This document shows positions 16,684 through 26,241 of a DNA stretch of 54,164 nt, in pieces. A model generated the notes under the pieces. That model did not search any database, was not told the origin of the DNA, and saw only the letters and a program-made list of their open reading frames with translations. A program made the translations under genes and the position numbers. The DNA is from Pseudomonadota bacterium. GTDB taxonomy: Bacteria > Pseudomonadota > Gammaproteobacteria > Steroidobacterales > Steroidobacteraceae. The stretch spans positions 1 to 54,164 of the forward strand of contig JAEZCR010000131.1 in the NCBI GenBank assembly GCA_023433465.1, in the 5' to 3' direction. Position 1 is the first letter of the stretch, and every line of letters starts with the position of its first letter.

Positions 16684-18057
16684 TCAGCGGCCGCCCGGCC
16701 CGGAGAACAGGCGCTCGACCTGTTCGACGTGCCGGCGGTCCGACAGGAACACGATCACGTGATCGTCGTTGTTGATCATCGTGTCGTGATGGGCAATCAT
16801 GACCGCATCCCCGCGCGCCACCGCGCCGATCGCGGCGCCGTCCGGCAGCGGGATGTCCTCGACCCTGCGGCCCACGACGCGCGACGTGCGATCCGTTCCG
16901 TGCACCACCGCCTCGAGCGCCTCGGCCGCGCCGCGGCGCAGGCTGTGCACGCGCACCACGTCGCCGCGGCGCACGTGCGCGAGCAGCGAGCCGATCGTGA
17001 TGGTCTGCGGCGAGATCGCGATGTCGATACTGCCGCTCTCCATGAGATCGGCGTACGACGGCTTGTTGATCAACGCCATGACCTTCTTCGCGCCCAGGCG
17101 CTTGGCGAGCATCGCGGACAGGATGTTCGCCTCCTCGGAATTCGTGAGCGCGGCGAAGACGTCGCAACTGTCGATGTTCTCTTCGATCAGCAGCTCTTCG
17201 TCGGCCGCGTCGCCGTTGAGCACGATGGTGTTGAGCAGCAGTTCCGAGATGCGGCGCGCGCGCTTCGGATCGCGCTCGATCAGTTTCACCTGGTTCTGTT
17301 CCTCGAGCCGCCGTGCGAGCGCGAGGCCGATGTTGCCGCCGCCCGCGATCACGACACGGCGCGCCGGGGCCTCTTCCTTGCGGATCTCGCTCATGAACTT
17401 TCGGATGTCGTCGCGCGCCGCGATGAAGAAGACCTCGTCGTTCTCCTCGATGACGGTGTCGCCGTCGGGAATGACGCTGCGGCCCGCGCGGTAGATAGCC
17501 ACGACGCGCGCCTCGGTGTTCGGATGGTGCTCCTTGAGCGCGCGCAGCGCCTTGCCGACCAGCAATCCTCCCTTGCGCGCGCGGATGCCGACGAGCCGGA
17601 CGCGGCCGTCCGCGAAGTCCAGCACCTGCAGCGCGCCGGGATACTGGATGAGTTTCTCGACGTACTCGGTGACGAGCTGCTCGGGGCTGATCCACACGTC
17701 GACCGACAACGCCTCGTCGCTGAACAGCTTCGGATGTTTCGTGTATTCCGAGGAGCGGATGCGCGCGATCTTCGTGCGCGTGCGATACAGCGTGTAGGCG
17801 ACTTCGCACGCCATCATGTTCACTTCGTCGCTCGAAGTGAGCGCAACGACGATATCCGCGGAGGCCGTGCCCGCGGCGTCGAGAACTGATGGATAGGCGG
17901 CGTTGCCCGCGACCGTGCGGATGTCGAGACGGCCCTGCAGGTCGCGCAGCACTTCTTCGTTGGTGTCGACGACCGTGACCTCGTTCGACTCCTCGCGGGA
18001 CAGGTGGTACGCCGCGGTGCGCCCGACTTGTCCGGCGCCGAGTATCACGATCTTCAT
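16684..18057 (-). CDS. trkA: Trk system potassium transporter regulatory subunit
   Basis: 457 residues, the length of E. coli TrkA (458). Two RCK_N Rossmann domains (GAGQVG at about 7-12; IAGGGNIG at about 238-245) each precede an RCK_C (TrkA_C) domain. It binds NAD(H)/ATP in the cytoplasm and gates TrkH. The start MKIVILGAGQVG at 18057 is the family N-terminus; an open frame continues 16 codons further but without similarity. Confidence 0.96.
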   Translation of the reverse strand: MKIVILGAGQVGRTAAYHLSREESNEVTVVDTNEEVLRDLQGRLDIRTVAGNAAYPSVLDAAGTASADIVVALTSSDEVNMMACEVAYTLYRTRTKIARIRSSEYTKHPKLFSDEALSVDVWISPEQLVTEYVEKLIQYPGALQVLDFADGRVRLVGIRARKGGLLVGKALRALKEHHPNTEARVVAIYRAGRSVIPDGDTVIEENDEVFFIAARDDIRKFMSEIRKEEAPARRVVIAGGGNIGLALARRLEEQNQVKLIERDPKRARRISELLLNTIVLNGDAADEELLIEENIDSCDVFAALTNSEEANILSAMLAKRLGAKKVMALINKPSYADLMESGSIDIAISPQTITIGSLLAHVRRGDVVRVHSLRRGAAEALEAVVHGTDRTSRVVGRRVEDIPLPDGAAIGAVARGDAVMIAHHDTMINNDDHVIVFLSDRRHVEQVERLFSGPGGR

Positions 18058-18080
18058 GGGGGGGCTATTGTAACCGCTCG

Positions 18081-19622
18081 ATGGAACCCGCGACACGAAC
18101 ACCACCCGAGCGCCTGGCTGACGGCGCTTTGCGATTCACGGTGCGCTTCAGTCCCCCGAATGCGCTGACCGGCGGCGAATCTAATAATCTCGGTCTAACC
18201 GCCCCGGGAACCGTCACGGTCAACCCGCTGGAGGTGGTGTTTGCCGACAGCCGCTCGGCGGAACGGGCGGGTTCGCGGGACGAGCAGCGCCGCCGGTTCC
18301 GGCTCGGGGACGTCGCGAACGTGGGTTTCGGGGAGGCCGAGAACCTCGTCGTCGTGCGCACCGCCACCGACGAGCGCTACGTCGCGGTATGGATGCAGAC
18401 CGACGAGGATGCGCGGGCCTTTCTCTCCCTGCTGCCGCGAACCACGACGCCGGAGTTCGTGGAACGGCAGGAAAGCATGCGCAGGTTCCAGGCGCGCATG
18501 CGCACTCTCGCGCCGCGCGCGCCCGTGACGCCGACCATCGTCGCGCTCAACGCCATCGTGTTCGTCGTGATGCTGATGGCGGGCGCGGGTCTTTCGGCCA
18601 GCAACCCGGAAGTCCATGTTCTCTTCGGATCGAACTACGGCCCGCTGACCTGGAGCGGCGAATACTGGCGCCTGCTCGCTTCGGCCTTCGTCCATTTCGG
18701 CGTCTTCCACATCGTGCTCAACATGTACGCGCTGTACAACGGCGGCGACCTGACGGAGCGCCTGTACGGCAGCACGCGTTTCGCGATCATCTATCTACTC
18801 TCCGCGCTGGCGGGAAGCGTCGTGAGCGGATGGTGGAATCCGAACACGAACAGCGCCGGGGCATCGGGCGCGGTGTTCGGTGTTTACGGCGCGCTGCTGG
18901 TGTTCTTCGCGGTGCGCCGTTCGGACATCCCGATGCACCTGTTCAAGTCGGCGGGCAAGGGCGCGTTGCTGCTCTGCGTGTACTCGCTCGGATTCGGGCT
19001 CGCGAGCTCGCTGTTCGACAGTCCCGTACGCATCGACAACGCCGCGCACATCGGCGGGTTGTTGGGCGGCGCGCTCTCGGGATTCCTGCTCGCGCGTCCG
19101 TTCGAACCCGCGGCCCGCGCGCGGCCGCAACCCTTGCGCGTCGCCGCCGTCGCGCTCGCCGTCTGCGCTCTGCTCGCGATGCTCGCGGCACCGCTTGTCT
19201 CAGGTGGCGGAACGCGCGGCGCGGAGCTCGAGGCGAATCGACTCATACACGGACTCGAGGTCGCCGAAGGCCGCGCGATCGGGCGCCTTAATCAAATCTC
19301 GCGGGACCTCTCGGCGGGAAAGCTCCCGAATGAGGCTGCGGCCGAGGTGATGCGCGAGCAGGTGTTGCTCCCCTGGCAACGGGCAACGCTGGAGTTGCGC
19401 AATCACCCGCCCGCCGGACCCGCCGGTTCTCTGACAGCACGCCGCCTGGCGGCGGCGCAGAATCTGGCGTCTGCTTACGAACGCGCATTCGCGCTCACCG
19501 TGCCGTCGTTTGCCAATGACGCCAACGACGAGCGTGCCGATCCCGAATTGCAGCGGGCGTGGGATGCGGTGAATAGTCAGGCCAGGGTGCTACTCGAGCT
19601 GGAGGAATCCGGTCGGGAGTGA
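18081..19622 (+). CDS. Rhomboid-family intramembrane serine protease
   Basis: 513 residues. A soluble N-terminal domain (about 1-150) is followed by a six-helix rhomboid core with HFGVFHIVLNMYALYNGG, catalytic GASGAVFG (Ser about 262) and the catalytic His in DNAAHIGGLLGG (about 323). A C-terminal soluble extension (about 360-513, helical) follows. Both soluble ends are larger than in minimal GlpG-type proteases and could bind substrates or partners. The N-terminal part has a beta-rich, PH/GRAM-like feel but I cannot name it. It is divergent from trkA with a 23-nt gap, so the promoters overlap. Confidence 0.9.
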   Translation: MEPATRTPPERLADGALRFTVRFSPPNALTGGESNNLGLTAPGTVTVNPLEVVFADSRSAERAGSRDEQRRRFRLGDVANVGFGEAENLVVVRTATDERYVAVWMQTDEDARAFLSLLPRTTTPEFVERQESMRRFQARMRTLAPRAPVTPTIVALNAIVFVVMLMAGAGLSASNPEVHVLFGSNYGPLTWSGEYWRLLASAFVHFGVFHIVLNMYALYNGGDLTERLYGSTRFAIIYLLSALAGSVVSGWWNPNTNSAGASGAVFGVYGALLVFFAVRRSDIPMHLFKSAGKGALLLCVYSLGFGLASSLFDSPVRIDNAAHIGGLLGGALSGFLLARPFEPAARARPQPLRVAAVALAVCALLAMLAAPLVSGGGTRGAELEANRLIHGLEVAEGRAIGRLNQISRDLSAGKLPNEAAAEVMREQVLLPWQRATLELRNHPPAGPAGSLTARRLAAAQNLASAYERAFALTVPSFANDANDERADPELQRAWDAVNSQARVLLELEESGRE

Positions 19623-19683
19623 AAATCCACGGAACCCGCCCGTGGATGTATGGGTCGCAGGGAAGAGGTTGTTTGGAGGCGTT

Positions 19684-20100
19684 ATGCGAGTCGTGTCCGC
19701 GATGGCCTTCCTCTTGTTGGGTAGCGTCGCGTTCGCGGCCGATCCGCCGCCAGCACCGCCGAAGCCCGCGGTGTCCAAGCCCGAACCGAAACCGGCCGCC
19801 GCCCCCAAGACACCCGCGATGGATTTGCGCGTGGGCAACGTGCGCAACTACATGATGCCGCACGAGTTCCAGAAGGCCGTGAACGCGCCGGATCCCGACA
19901 AGAACACCGTGATCGTCGAGGGAGAGCGAGAGCTGCTGCCGATGAAATCGCAGCAGGCCGTGCCGGTCGGCATCGTCGCCCCCTTCTGGGCGATCGCCAA
20001 TCCGCTGCAGGCCTGGAGGGTCCTGGTACCCGACCCGCGCGCCGCACCCCCCGGTCCGCCCGAAGTCGTCCCACCCCCACCGTTCCGCTGGGGACCGTAA
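19684..20100 (+). CDS. Small secreted Pro-rich hypothetical protein
   Basis: 138 residues. Signal peptide MRVVSAMAFLLLGSVAFA, then a Pro/Lys/Ala-rich linker (about 20-45), a compact middle (LRVGNVRNYMMPHEFQKAVN, then VIVEGERELLPM) and a Pro-rich tail. Ribosome-binding site GGAGG just upstream supports the ATG at 19684 over one 14 codons earlier. Its stop TAA is followed after 2 nt by an inverted-repeat element. Function unknown; a periplasmic or envelope role is likely. Confidence 0.75.
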   Translation: MRVVSAMAFLLLGSVAFAADPPPAPPKPAVSKPEPKPAAAPKTPAMDLRVGNVRNYMMPHEFQKAVNAPDPDKNTVIVEGERELLPMKSQQAVPVGIVAPFWAIANPLQAWRVLVPDPRAAPPGPPEVVPPPPFRWGP

Positions 20101-20102
20101 TC

Positions 20103-20191
20103 GGGGACAGATTTATTTATTGACGATAAGGATGGCGCGGGGCGCTCCTGCCGGCCACCGATCGTTATCGTCAATAAATAAATCTGTCCCC
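20103..20191. repeat. GGGGACAG inverted repeat, copy A
   Basis: Perfect 27-bp inverted arms: left 20103-20129 begins GGGGACAGATTTATTTATTG, and right 20165-20191 is its exact reverse complement, separated by a 35-nt GC-rich loop. It is far more AT-rich in the arms than the flanking genes. It fills the gap between the stops of two convergent genes (20100 and pyrF at 20208). On the pyrF side the sequence TAGAAATCGGGG / TAGAAATGGGGACAG is a near tandem duplication. It resembles a REP/BIME element; no transposase is encoded inside. Confidence 0.9.
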
Positions 20192-20207
20192 ATTTCTACC
20201 CCGATTT

Positions 20208-21029
20208 CTACCGGTGCTGGTTGATGGTGTCGCGGAGGTCGGTTGCGGCCTTGCGAGCGGCTTCGGCGAAATCCGCGCCCGAGCTCGCATAGAGAATCGC
20301 ACGGGATGAGCTGATCACGAGTCCCGTGCCGGCCTGGGTCTTGCCCTTCGCCATCACCTTGGCGACATCGCCGCCCTGCGCGCCGACACCGGGCACGAGA
20401 AAGGGCAGATCGCCGACGCGCGAACGGATGTCCGCGAGCTCGTCGGGATACGTCGCGCCGACCACCAGCATGCAATTGCCCGCGGTGTTCCATTCCTTCG
20501 ACACGCGCTCGGCGACCACCTGGAACAGCTTCCTGCCGCCGACGTCGAGATCCTGGAAATCCTTCGCGCCCGGATTGCTGGTGCGGCACAGGATGATGAC
20601 GCCCTTGTCCCCGTACTCGAGGAACGGCTCGACCGAATCGCGCCCGAGATACGGGTTCACCGTCACCGCGTCCGCGCCGTAACGCACGAACGCCTCCTGG
20701 GCATACTGCTCGGCCGTGCTGCCGATGTCGCCGCGCTTGGAATCGAGGATCACGATCGCGTTCGGCGCCGTCGACTTGATGTAGTCGATCGTGTGCTCGA
20801 GCTGGCTCTCCGCCGAATGCGCGGCGTAATGCGCGAATTGCGGCTTGTACGCGCACACGAGATCCCTCGTCGCGTCGACGATGGCCTTGTTGAATTCGAA
20901 GATGCCGCCAGGCGCCTCGCGGAACCGGTCGGGAAACTTCTTCGGTTCGGGATCGAGCCCCACGCAGACGAGGGAATTCGTCGCCTTCCAGGACGCGGCG
21001 AGCTTCTCGCCGAACGATACAGCCGCCAT
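20208..21029 (-). CDS. pyrF: Orotidine-5'-phosphate decarboxylase (type 2)
   Basis: 273 residues, the longer type-2 PyrF. The catalytic core motif LDSKRGDIGSTA carries the essential Lys (about 98) and Asp residues; N-terminal LVCVGLDPEPKKFP and TVNPYLGRDSVEPF are family blocks. It catalyses the last step of UMP synthesis in the cytoplasm. The start overlaps the uvrD stop (TAATG), so it is coupled to uvrD. The 3' end is followed by repeat copy A, which may act as a bidirectional transcription end. Confidence 0.95.
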   Translation of the reverse strand: MAAVSFGEKLAASWKATNSLVCVGLDPEPKKFPDRFREAPGGIFEFNKAIVDATRDLVCAYKPQFAHYAAHSAESQLEHTIDYIKSTAPNAIVILDSKRGDIGSTAEQYAQEAFVRYGADAVTVNPYLGRDSVEPFLEYGDKGVIILCRTSNPGAKDFQDLDVGGRKLFQVVAERVSKEWNTAGNCMLVVGATYPDELADIRSRVGDLPFLVPGVGAQGGDVAKVMAKGKTQAGTGLVISSSRAILYASSGADFAEAARKAATDLRDTINQHR

Positions 21030-23203
21030 TATCTAACTACCTCGAGATACTCCAGCATCATGATCTTGCGCCCGAGCGTCTCGAAGTTCACCTCGATGTT
21101 CGCCTGCGGGCCCTGGCCTTCCACCTTGAGGATCACGCCTTCGCCGAATTTCTTGTGCCGCACGCGCGCGCCGAGTTTGACGCCGGGCGCGAGCTCCTCG
21201 ACCGGCGCGCGGAATCGTCCCGCCGCGACCGGGCGCGAGATCTGGATGCGCGGCCGCACCTCTTCCACGAGCTCGTCCGGGATCTCCGTGATGAATCGCG
21301 ACGGCGTGCCGAAGCTGTCCATGCCGTGCAGCCGGCGCTGCTCGGCATAGGTGATGTACAACTGCTTCATCGCGCGCGTCGTGCCCACGTAGCAGAGGCG
21401 GCGCTCCTCTTCGAGTCCTTCTGGATCGTTGAGCGAACGCTGGTGCGGGAACAGGCCGTCTTCCATGCCCGCGAGGAACACCACCGGGAACTCGAGGCCC
21501 TTCGCCGTGTGCAGCGTCATCATCTGCACGCAGTCTTCCCAGGCCTCCGCCTGGCCCTCGCCGGACTCGAGGACCGCGTGCGCGAGGAACGCCTCGAGCG
21601 GCGGAAGCTGCTCGGTCTCGGTGTTCGCGACGTCGGGCTGAAAGCCGCGCGCCGCGGACACCAGTTCGTTCAGGTTCTCGACGCGCGCCTCGCCGCGGTC
21701 GCTCGCCTTCTCCTTCTTGTAATGCTCGATGAGTCCCGAATTGCTGATGACGTGGTCCACCTGCTCGTGCAGCTCGAGGCCCTGGATGTCCGAGCCGAGC
21801 TGTTCGATGAGCTTGAGGAACCCGTTCACCGCCGCCTCTGCCTTCGGGCCGAGCGCGCCATTCGCGATGCAATGCGCGGCCGCCGTCCAAAGGTGGGTGC
21901 CTGCCGCCTTCGCCTGCTCGCGGATCACGTCGAGCGACTTCGCGCCGATGCCGCGCACCGGCAGGTTCACCACGCGCTCGAACGACGCATCGTCGGCGTG
22001 ATTCGTGATGACGCGCAGGTACGCGAGCGCGTCCTTGATTTCCGCGCGCTCGAAGAACCGCAGGCCGCCGTATACCTTGTACGGAATGCGCGCCGAGAGG
22101 AACACTTCTTCGAACACGCGCGACTGGGCGTTGCTTCTGTAGAGAATGGCCACGTCGCGCCGCGCGCCGCCCTGGTTCATCCAGTCGCGGATGCGGTTCA
22201 TGACGAACTCGGCCTCGTCGCGCTCGTTGAACGCGGCGTAGAGCCGGATGCGTTCACCTTCGACGCCGGCGGTCCACAGGTTTTTGCCGAGCCGGCCGGT
22301 ATTGTTCGCGATCAACGCGTTCGCCGCCTTGAGGATGTTGCCTGTCGAGCGGTAGTTCTGCTCGAGGCGGAACATCCTGGCCGCGGGATAGTCGCGCGTG
22401 AAACGCGTGAGATTCTCGACGCGCGCGCCACGCCACCGGTAGATGGACTGATCGTCGTCGCCGACCACGAACGGCGCGCCGTCCTGGCCCGCGATCAGCA
22501 GCGACCAGACGTACTGGATGGAGTTCGTGTCCTGGAACTCGTCGATGAGCACGTGCTGGAAGCGCCGGCGATAGTGATTGAGGATCTCCGGCCGGTCGCG
22601 CCACAACTCGTACGCGCGCAGCAGCAGCTCCGCGAAATCCACCACGCCCGTGCGCTGGCATTGCGCTTCGTATTCGGTGTAGATCTTGATGAGCTGCCGG
22701 CGGGTGGGATCACCGGCGTCCTTGAGAGTCGCCGGGCGATATCCCTCGTCCTTGTTGTGATTGATGAACCACTGGATCTCGCGCGGCACCCAGCGCGCCT
22801 CGTCGAGTTCCATCGCTCTCACGATCTTCTTGATGAGGCGCAGCTGGTCCTCGCCGTCGAGGATCTGGAAACTCTGCGGCAGGTTCGCGTCGCGCCAGTG
22901 CAGGCGCAGCAGCCGGTGCGCGATGCCGTGGAACGTGCCCACCCACATCGCGCTGCCCGGAATGCCTAACAACTTTTCGATGCGGCCGCGCATCTCGTGC
23001 GCCGCCTTGTTCGTGAACGTGACCGCGAGGATCGAATGCGGCGACGCGCCTTCGTTCTGGATGACCCACGCGATGCGATGGGTGAGCACGCGCGTCTTGC
23101 CGGAGCCCGCGCCAGCGAGCACGAGCACGGGGCCGACAGGCGCTGAGACGGCGGCGGCCTGCGCTTCGTTCAGGCCCTGGAGAAGTGGAGAGGTGTCATT
23201 CAT
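21029..23203 (-). CDS. uvrD: ATP-dependent DNA helicase UvrD/Rep family
   Basis: 724 residues. The superfamily 1A helicase motifs are all visible: Walker A GAGSGKT near the N-terminus, DEFQDTN, GDDDQSIYRWRGA, LEQNYRST, LTLHTAKGLEFPVVF-like segment MMTLHTAKGLEFP, and CYVGTTRAM. The C-terminal 50 residues (GARVRHKKFGEGVILKVEG) form the Tudor-like tail of UvrD/PcrA. It unwinds 3'-5' in nucleotide excision and mismatch repair. ATG at 23203 (MNDTSPLLQGLN) matches the family start. Confidence 0.95.
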   Translation of the reverse strand: MNDTSPLLQGLNEAQAAAVSAPVGPVLVLAGAGSGKTRVLTHRIAWVIQNEGASPHSILAVTFTNKAAHEMRGRIEKLLGIPGSAMWVGTFHGIAHRLLRLHWRDANLPQSFQILDGEDQLRLIKKIVRAMELDEARWVPREIQWFINHNKDEGYRPATLKDAGDPTRRQLIKIYTEYEAQCQRTGVVDFAELLLRAYELWRDRPEILNHYRRRFQHVLIDEFQDTNSIQYVWSLLIAGQDGAPFVVGDDDQSIYRWRGARVENLTRFTRDYPAARMFRLEQNYRSTGNILKAANALIANNTGRLGKNLWTAGVEGERIRLYAAFNERDEAEFVMNRIRDWMNQGGARRDVAILYRSNAQSRVFEEVFLSARIPYKVYGGLRFFERAEIKDALAYLRVITNHADDASFERVVNLPVRGIGAKSLDVIREQAKAAGTHLWTAAAHCIANGALGPKAEAAVNGFLKLIEQLGSDIQGLELHEQVDHVISNSGLIEHYKKEKASDRGEARVENLNELVSAARGFQPDVANTETEQLPPLEAFLAHAVLESGEGQAEAWEDCVQMMTLHTAKGLEFPVVFLAGMEDGLFPHQRSLNDPEGLEEERRLCYVGTTRAMKQLYITYAEQRRLHGMDSFGTPSRFITEIPDELVEEVRPRIQISRPVAAGRFRAPVEELAPGVKLGARVRHKKFGEGVILKVEGQGPQANIEVNFETLGRKIMMLEYLEVVR

Positions 23204-23231
23204 CGGGGCGCGAATCATACGAGGTTGGGCA

Positions 23232-23567
23232 GTGGATTTCGAAGCCCGTAAACTCGCGATTTACATGGTTCTTTATAAACAGCGGGGCGGCGCGCACGTC
23301 GGTGCCGCATTCGGCACCTGGCCACTGGGCCGGCTCCTCGTCGAGCCGGGCAAGATCACCGTGAGTGTCCTGTTCGGCAGGAAGTCCTTTTCACCCGCGC
23401 AGATCGACAGGATCGAGTTGCTCGCCGGCGGCGCCGCGGGTCTGCGGATCTTTTATCGCGGGCCGCACTGGGAAGAATTCGTCGACTTCTCCGCGAATCT
23501 GTTCCTCAAGAAATTGCTTCCGGCGCTCGCGGCCGCGGGATTCACCGAGGTCCGCGGAGCGGACTGA
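23232..23567 (+). CDS. Hypothetical protein, about 100-111 residues
   Basis: Small alpha/beta protein containing VLYKQRGGAHVGAAFGTWPL, ITVSVLFGRKSFSPAQIDRIEL and a C-terminal helix. Two starts are possible: GTG at 23232 with GAGG 7 nt upstream, or ATG at 23265 without a ribosome-binding site; I prefer the first. It is divergent from uvrD (28-nt gap) and convergent with the AI-2E transporter gene. A PH-like fold is possible from the alternating hydrophobic strands, but I do not recognise the family. Confidence 0.6.
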   Translation: MDFEARKLAIYMVLYKQRGGAHVGAAFGTWPLGRLLVEPGKITVSVLFGRKSFSPAQIDRIELLAGGAAGLRIFYRGPHWEEFVDFSANLFLKKLLPALAAAGFTEVRGAD

Positions 23568-23576
23568 TGTTCCCGC

Positions 23577-24677
23577 CTAGAGGCTCGACTGCGGCGGGTC
23601 ATTCGCCTGCGCGTCCAGCTCCGGCTTGTTCGGTGCGATGACCTTCTCGTCGAAGTAATCGATGATCGCCGCCGCCAGCGCGAGGAACACCGGGCCGACC
23701 ACGACGCCGATCGCACCGAACGCGGCGATGCCGCCAACCACGCCCACGAACACCGTGAACGCAGACACTGGCGCATACCTCGACACCAGTATCGGTCGCA
23801 TGATGTTGTCGGAAGTGGAAATGATGCCGCCGTAGATCAGCATGAACAGCGCCATTCCCCATCGGCCCATGTAGGCGAGGTACAACACCGCAGGGATCCA
23901 CACGAGGGCCGCGCCGCCGGCGGGCAGCAGCGCAAGCACCGTCGCGAGCACACCGAAGACCACCGGCGAAGGCAGGCCCGCGATCGCGAACCCGATGCCG
24001 ACCATCGCGCCCTGCAGGATCGCGGTGAGGCCGGTGCCGTAGAACACACCGCGGGTGACGCTGGAAAGATGATTGAACAACTGTTCACGGTGCTCCGCCG
24101 GCACCGGGATCAATCGCTGGAACCGGTTGAACATCGACGCGCCGTCGCGAAGCATGAAGAACAGGATGAACAACATGAAGAAGAAGCCGACCAGTGTGCC
24201 GATGGCCGACAGCACGAATCCACCGCCCACCGCCGCGACGTTCTTGAGCAGTCCCTGCGCCGAGTTCGAGATCCAGTTCTGGATGTCCGCGCCGCTCACC
24301 TGGAGCTGCTCCCGCGCCACGCGCGCGACCGGGCCGATCACGGGGTAACGCTCGAGATTCAGCAGCAGGCTGCCGTCGAGCTTCACGTCGCGCTCCTGGA
24401 TGTAGTCGACGAGCGCGCGCGCCTGGTTCACGAAGGTGATGCCGAGAAAGCTCAGCGGGATCAGCAGCATGAACGGCGTGAGGCCGGTGAGGATGCCGGC
24501 GGATACTCCATTCCGTCCCTTGAGCTTGCGCGTGAGCCAGGTGTGCAGCGGATAGAGGATGAACGCGAGGAAGATCGCCCAGGCCATCGACCCCGCGAAG
24601 GGCTGGAGGACCAGCAACAGGAGATAGCCCATCAGCGCGGCGAGCGCTATGAAAAAGGCCTTGGTGTAGAACTCCAC
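23577..24677 (-). CDS. AI-2E family transporter (PerM/TqsA-like)
   Basis: 366 residues with eight predicted membrane segments: an N-terminal pair, a soluble helical insert (about 80-150), and a C-terminal bundle with GLTAILQGAMVGIGFAIAGLPSP and LLPAGGAALVWIPAVLYL, typical of AI-2E/PerM proteins. Members export autoinducer-2 or Na+/H+; which applies here cannot be told. Convergent with the small gene ending at 23567, 9 nt apart. Confidence 0.9.
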   Translation of the reverse strand: MEFYTKAFFIALAALMGYLLLLVLQPFAGSMAWAIFLAFILYPLHTWLTRKLKGRNGVSAGILTGLTPFMLLIPLSFLGITFVNQARALVDYIQERDVKLDGSLLLNLERYPVIGPVARVAREQLQVSGADIQNWISNSAQGLLKNVAAVGGGFVLSAIGTLVGFFFMLFILFFMLRDGASMFNRFQRLIPVPAEHREQLFNHLSSVTRGVFYGTGLTAILQGAMVGIGFAIAGLPSPVVFGVLATVLALLPAGGAALVWIPAVLYLAYMGRWGMALFMLIYGGIISTSDNIMRPILVSRYAPVSAFTVFVGVVGGIAAFGAIGVVVGPVFLALAAAIIDYFDEKVIAPNKPELDAQANDPPQSSL

Positions 24678-24763
24678 GCTGCGGCTCCTGGTACGCGGGC
24701 TGACTGAATGTACGCGATTGAAAGGCGGCGGTCATTCGGACGACGGCGTGTTAGCGTTCGGAC

Positions 24764-25276
24764 ATGACTCCGCACCAGATAGTCGTCGTCGTGCTGCGGC
24801 TGGGCGCGCTGGTCTGGCTGCTCTACACGTTCACGCACGTCATCGGTCTGTTTGCCGTGCTCCGGGCCGAGCCGGGCGCGCTCCTGAATCGGCCCATCGT
24901 GCTGTTCTCGGCCGCGTTCCAGGTCATCGTGTGCATGGCATTGTGGTTCTTCCCCTCGACGATCGCCGCGAACCTGCTGCGCTCGGCGCCGGAATCGAAC
25001 GAGCCCGCGCCGGTGCGGCCCATCACGGATTGGCAGGTGCTCGGGGTCATCTTCGTCGGGCTGCTCGCGCTGGCGCGCGCGATTCCCGACTCGATCTACT
25101 GGGTGTCCTATGCCGCGATGGCGACGGGTTACAACCTGAGCTTCTTCGATCTCGACGCGGATCAGAAGGCCAACGCGCTGGCCACGGCGTTCGAGCTCGC
25201 AATCGGTTTTTGGCTCGTCTTCGGCGCGAAGCGCGTCGCTCGCCTGCTGTTCAAGAGCCGCGACGCCGGCAAGTGA
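24764..25276 (+). CDS. Hypothetical membrane protein
   Basis: 170 residues with four predicted transmembrane helices (about 5-30, 42-62, 92-115, 140-160) and short loops; the second loop (SAPESNEPAPVRPITDWQ) is polar. No enzymatic motif. Divergent from the AI-2E transporter gene with an 86-nt gap. Similar four-helix proteins of unknown function are common in high-GC proteobacteria. Confidence 0.7.
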   Translation: MTPHQIVVVVLRLGALVWLLYTFTHVIGLFAVLRAEPGALLNRPIVLFSAAFQVIVCMALWFFPSTIAANLLRSAPESNEPAPVRPITDWQVLGVIFVGLLALARAIPDSIYWVSYAAMATGYNLSFFDLDADQKANALATAFELAIGFWLVFGAKRVARLLFKSRDAGK

Positions 25277-25322
25277 TCGCATGCCGGCCCGGCTGATTCA
25301 CCACGTCGATCTGAAGCCGACT

Positions 25323-26210
25323 TCAAGCTCGTTCTGACGTGGCCTCGACGGCATGAGCCGCCGGCGCGTTGCGTGCGGTACCGAGAATCGAGCCGATGAT
25401 CACGAGCGGAAACCCGATCGCCATGCCGAGCGTCAGCGGCTCCTGCAACACCAGCGCGCCGAGCACGATCGCCACCGCCGGATTGACGTAGGTGATCACG
25501 GTCGCACGTGCCGGTCCGACTTCCGCGATGAGCGCGAAGAAGACGATGAACGCGGCCGCGGTGCACAACACGCCGAGCCCGATCACCGAGCCGACCGATG
25601 GCATCGAGACCTGCTCGGGCCACAGGAAGGGCACGAGCGGCGCATAGATCAGGGTCGCGAGGATCAACGAAGCCGTGATGACACCCATCGCCGGCACGTC
25701 GCCGAGCTTGCGATCGATGATGATCGGGCCGATCGCGTAACACAGCGACACGACGATGGTCGCCGCGACGGCGAGGAGGTCGGAGAAATGGATGTCGAGT
25801 CCGACGAGCAGCGCAACGCCGGCGAAGCCGACGACGAGACCCGCGATGCGGCGCGGCTCGAGTCGCTCGTGGCCGAGCCGCGTGACGATGATGGCCGCGA
25901 ACAGCGGCACCACGGCGATCAGCAGACCCGCCGTCGAGCTGTTGATCCGCGTTTCGGCGTGTCCGAGCAATACCCACGGAATGCTGATCTCTATCAGCGT
26001 GAACGCCAGCAGCCACTTCCACTTGCGGAACGCGGGGGCGAGAGCGCTACGATGCAAGGCGAGCGGCAGCAGCAGCAACGAGCCGATCAGCGTGCGTCCG
26101 ACCGCGACGATGAGCGGATCGAGCTCGACGACCGCGATGCGGATGAGCAGGTAGGGCATTCCCCACAGGAGGCCCAGCGAAATGAAGAGGATCCAGCCGC
26201 GCTTCGACAT
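25323..26210 (-). CDS. EamA/DMT family transporter
   Basis: 295 residues with ten hydrophobic segments arranged as two EamA repeats; first repeat begins WILFISLGLLWGMPYLLIRIAV, second begins around ATIVVSLCYAIGPIIIDRKL. The sequence VLLGHAETRINSSTAGLLIAVVP is characteristic of the family. Drug/metabolite transporters move amino acids, nucleotide-related compounds or polyamines; substrate unknown. ATG at 26210 chosen over GTG at 26213. Divergent from the VOC gene with a 31-nt gap, so promoter signals overlap. Confidence 0.9.
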   Translation of the reverse strand: MSKRGWILFISLGLLWGMPYLLIRIAVVELDPLIVAVGRTLIGSLLLLPLALHRSALAPAFRKWKWLLAFTLIEISIPWVLLGHAETRINSSTAGLLIAVVPLFAAIIVTRLGHERLEPRRIAGLVVGFAGVALLVGLDIHFSDLLAVAATIVVSLCYAIGPIIIDRKLGDVPAMGVITASLILATLIYAPLVPFLWPEQVSMPSVGSVIGLGVLCTAAAFIVFFALIAEVGPARATVITYVNPAVAIVLGALVLQEPLTLGMAIGFPLVIIGSILGTARNAPAAHAVEATSERA

Positions 26211-26241
26211 CACGACATTGTAGTTAAGCGAGCGTGGTCAC

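Noticed and set aside
21155..22969. A 604-codon open frame antisense to uvrD
   Set aside because: Shadow frame of a clear helicase gene; no ribosome-binding site or domain.
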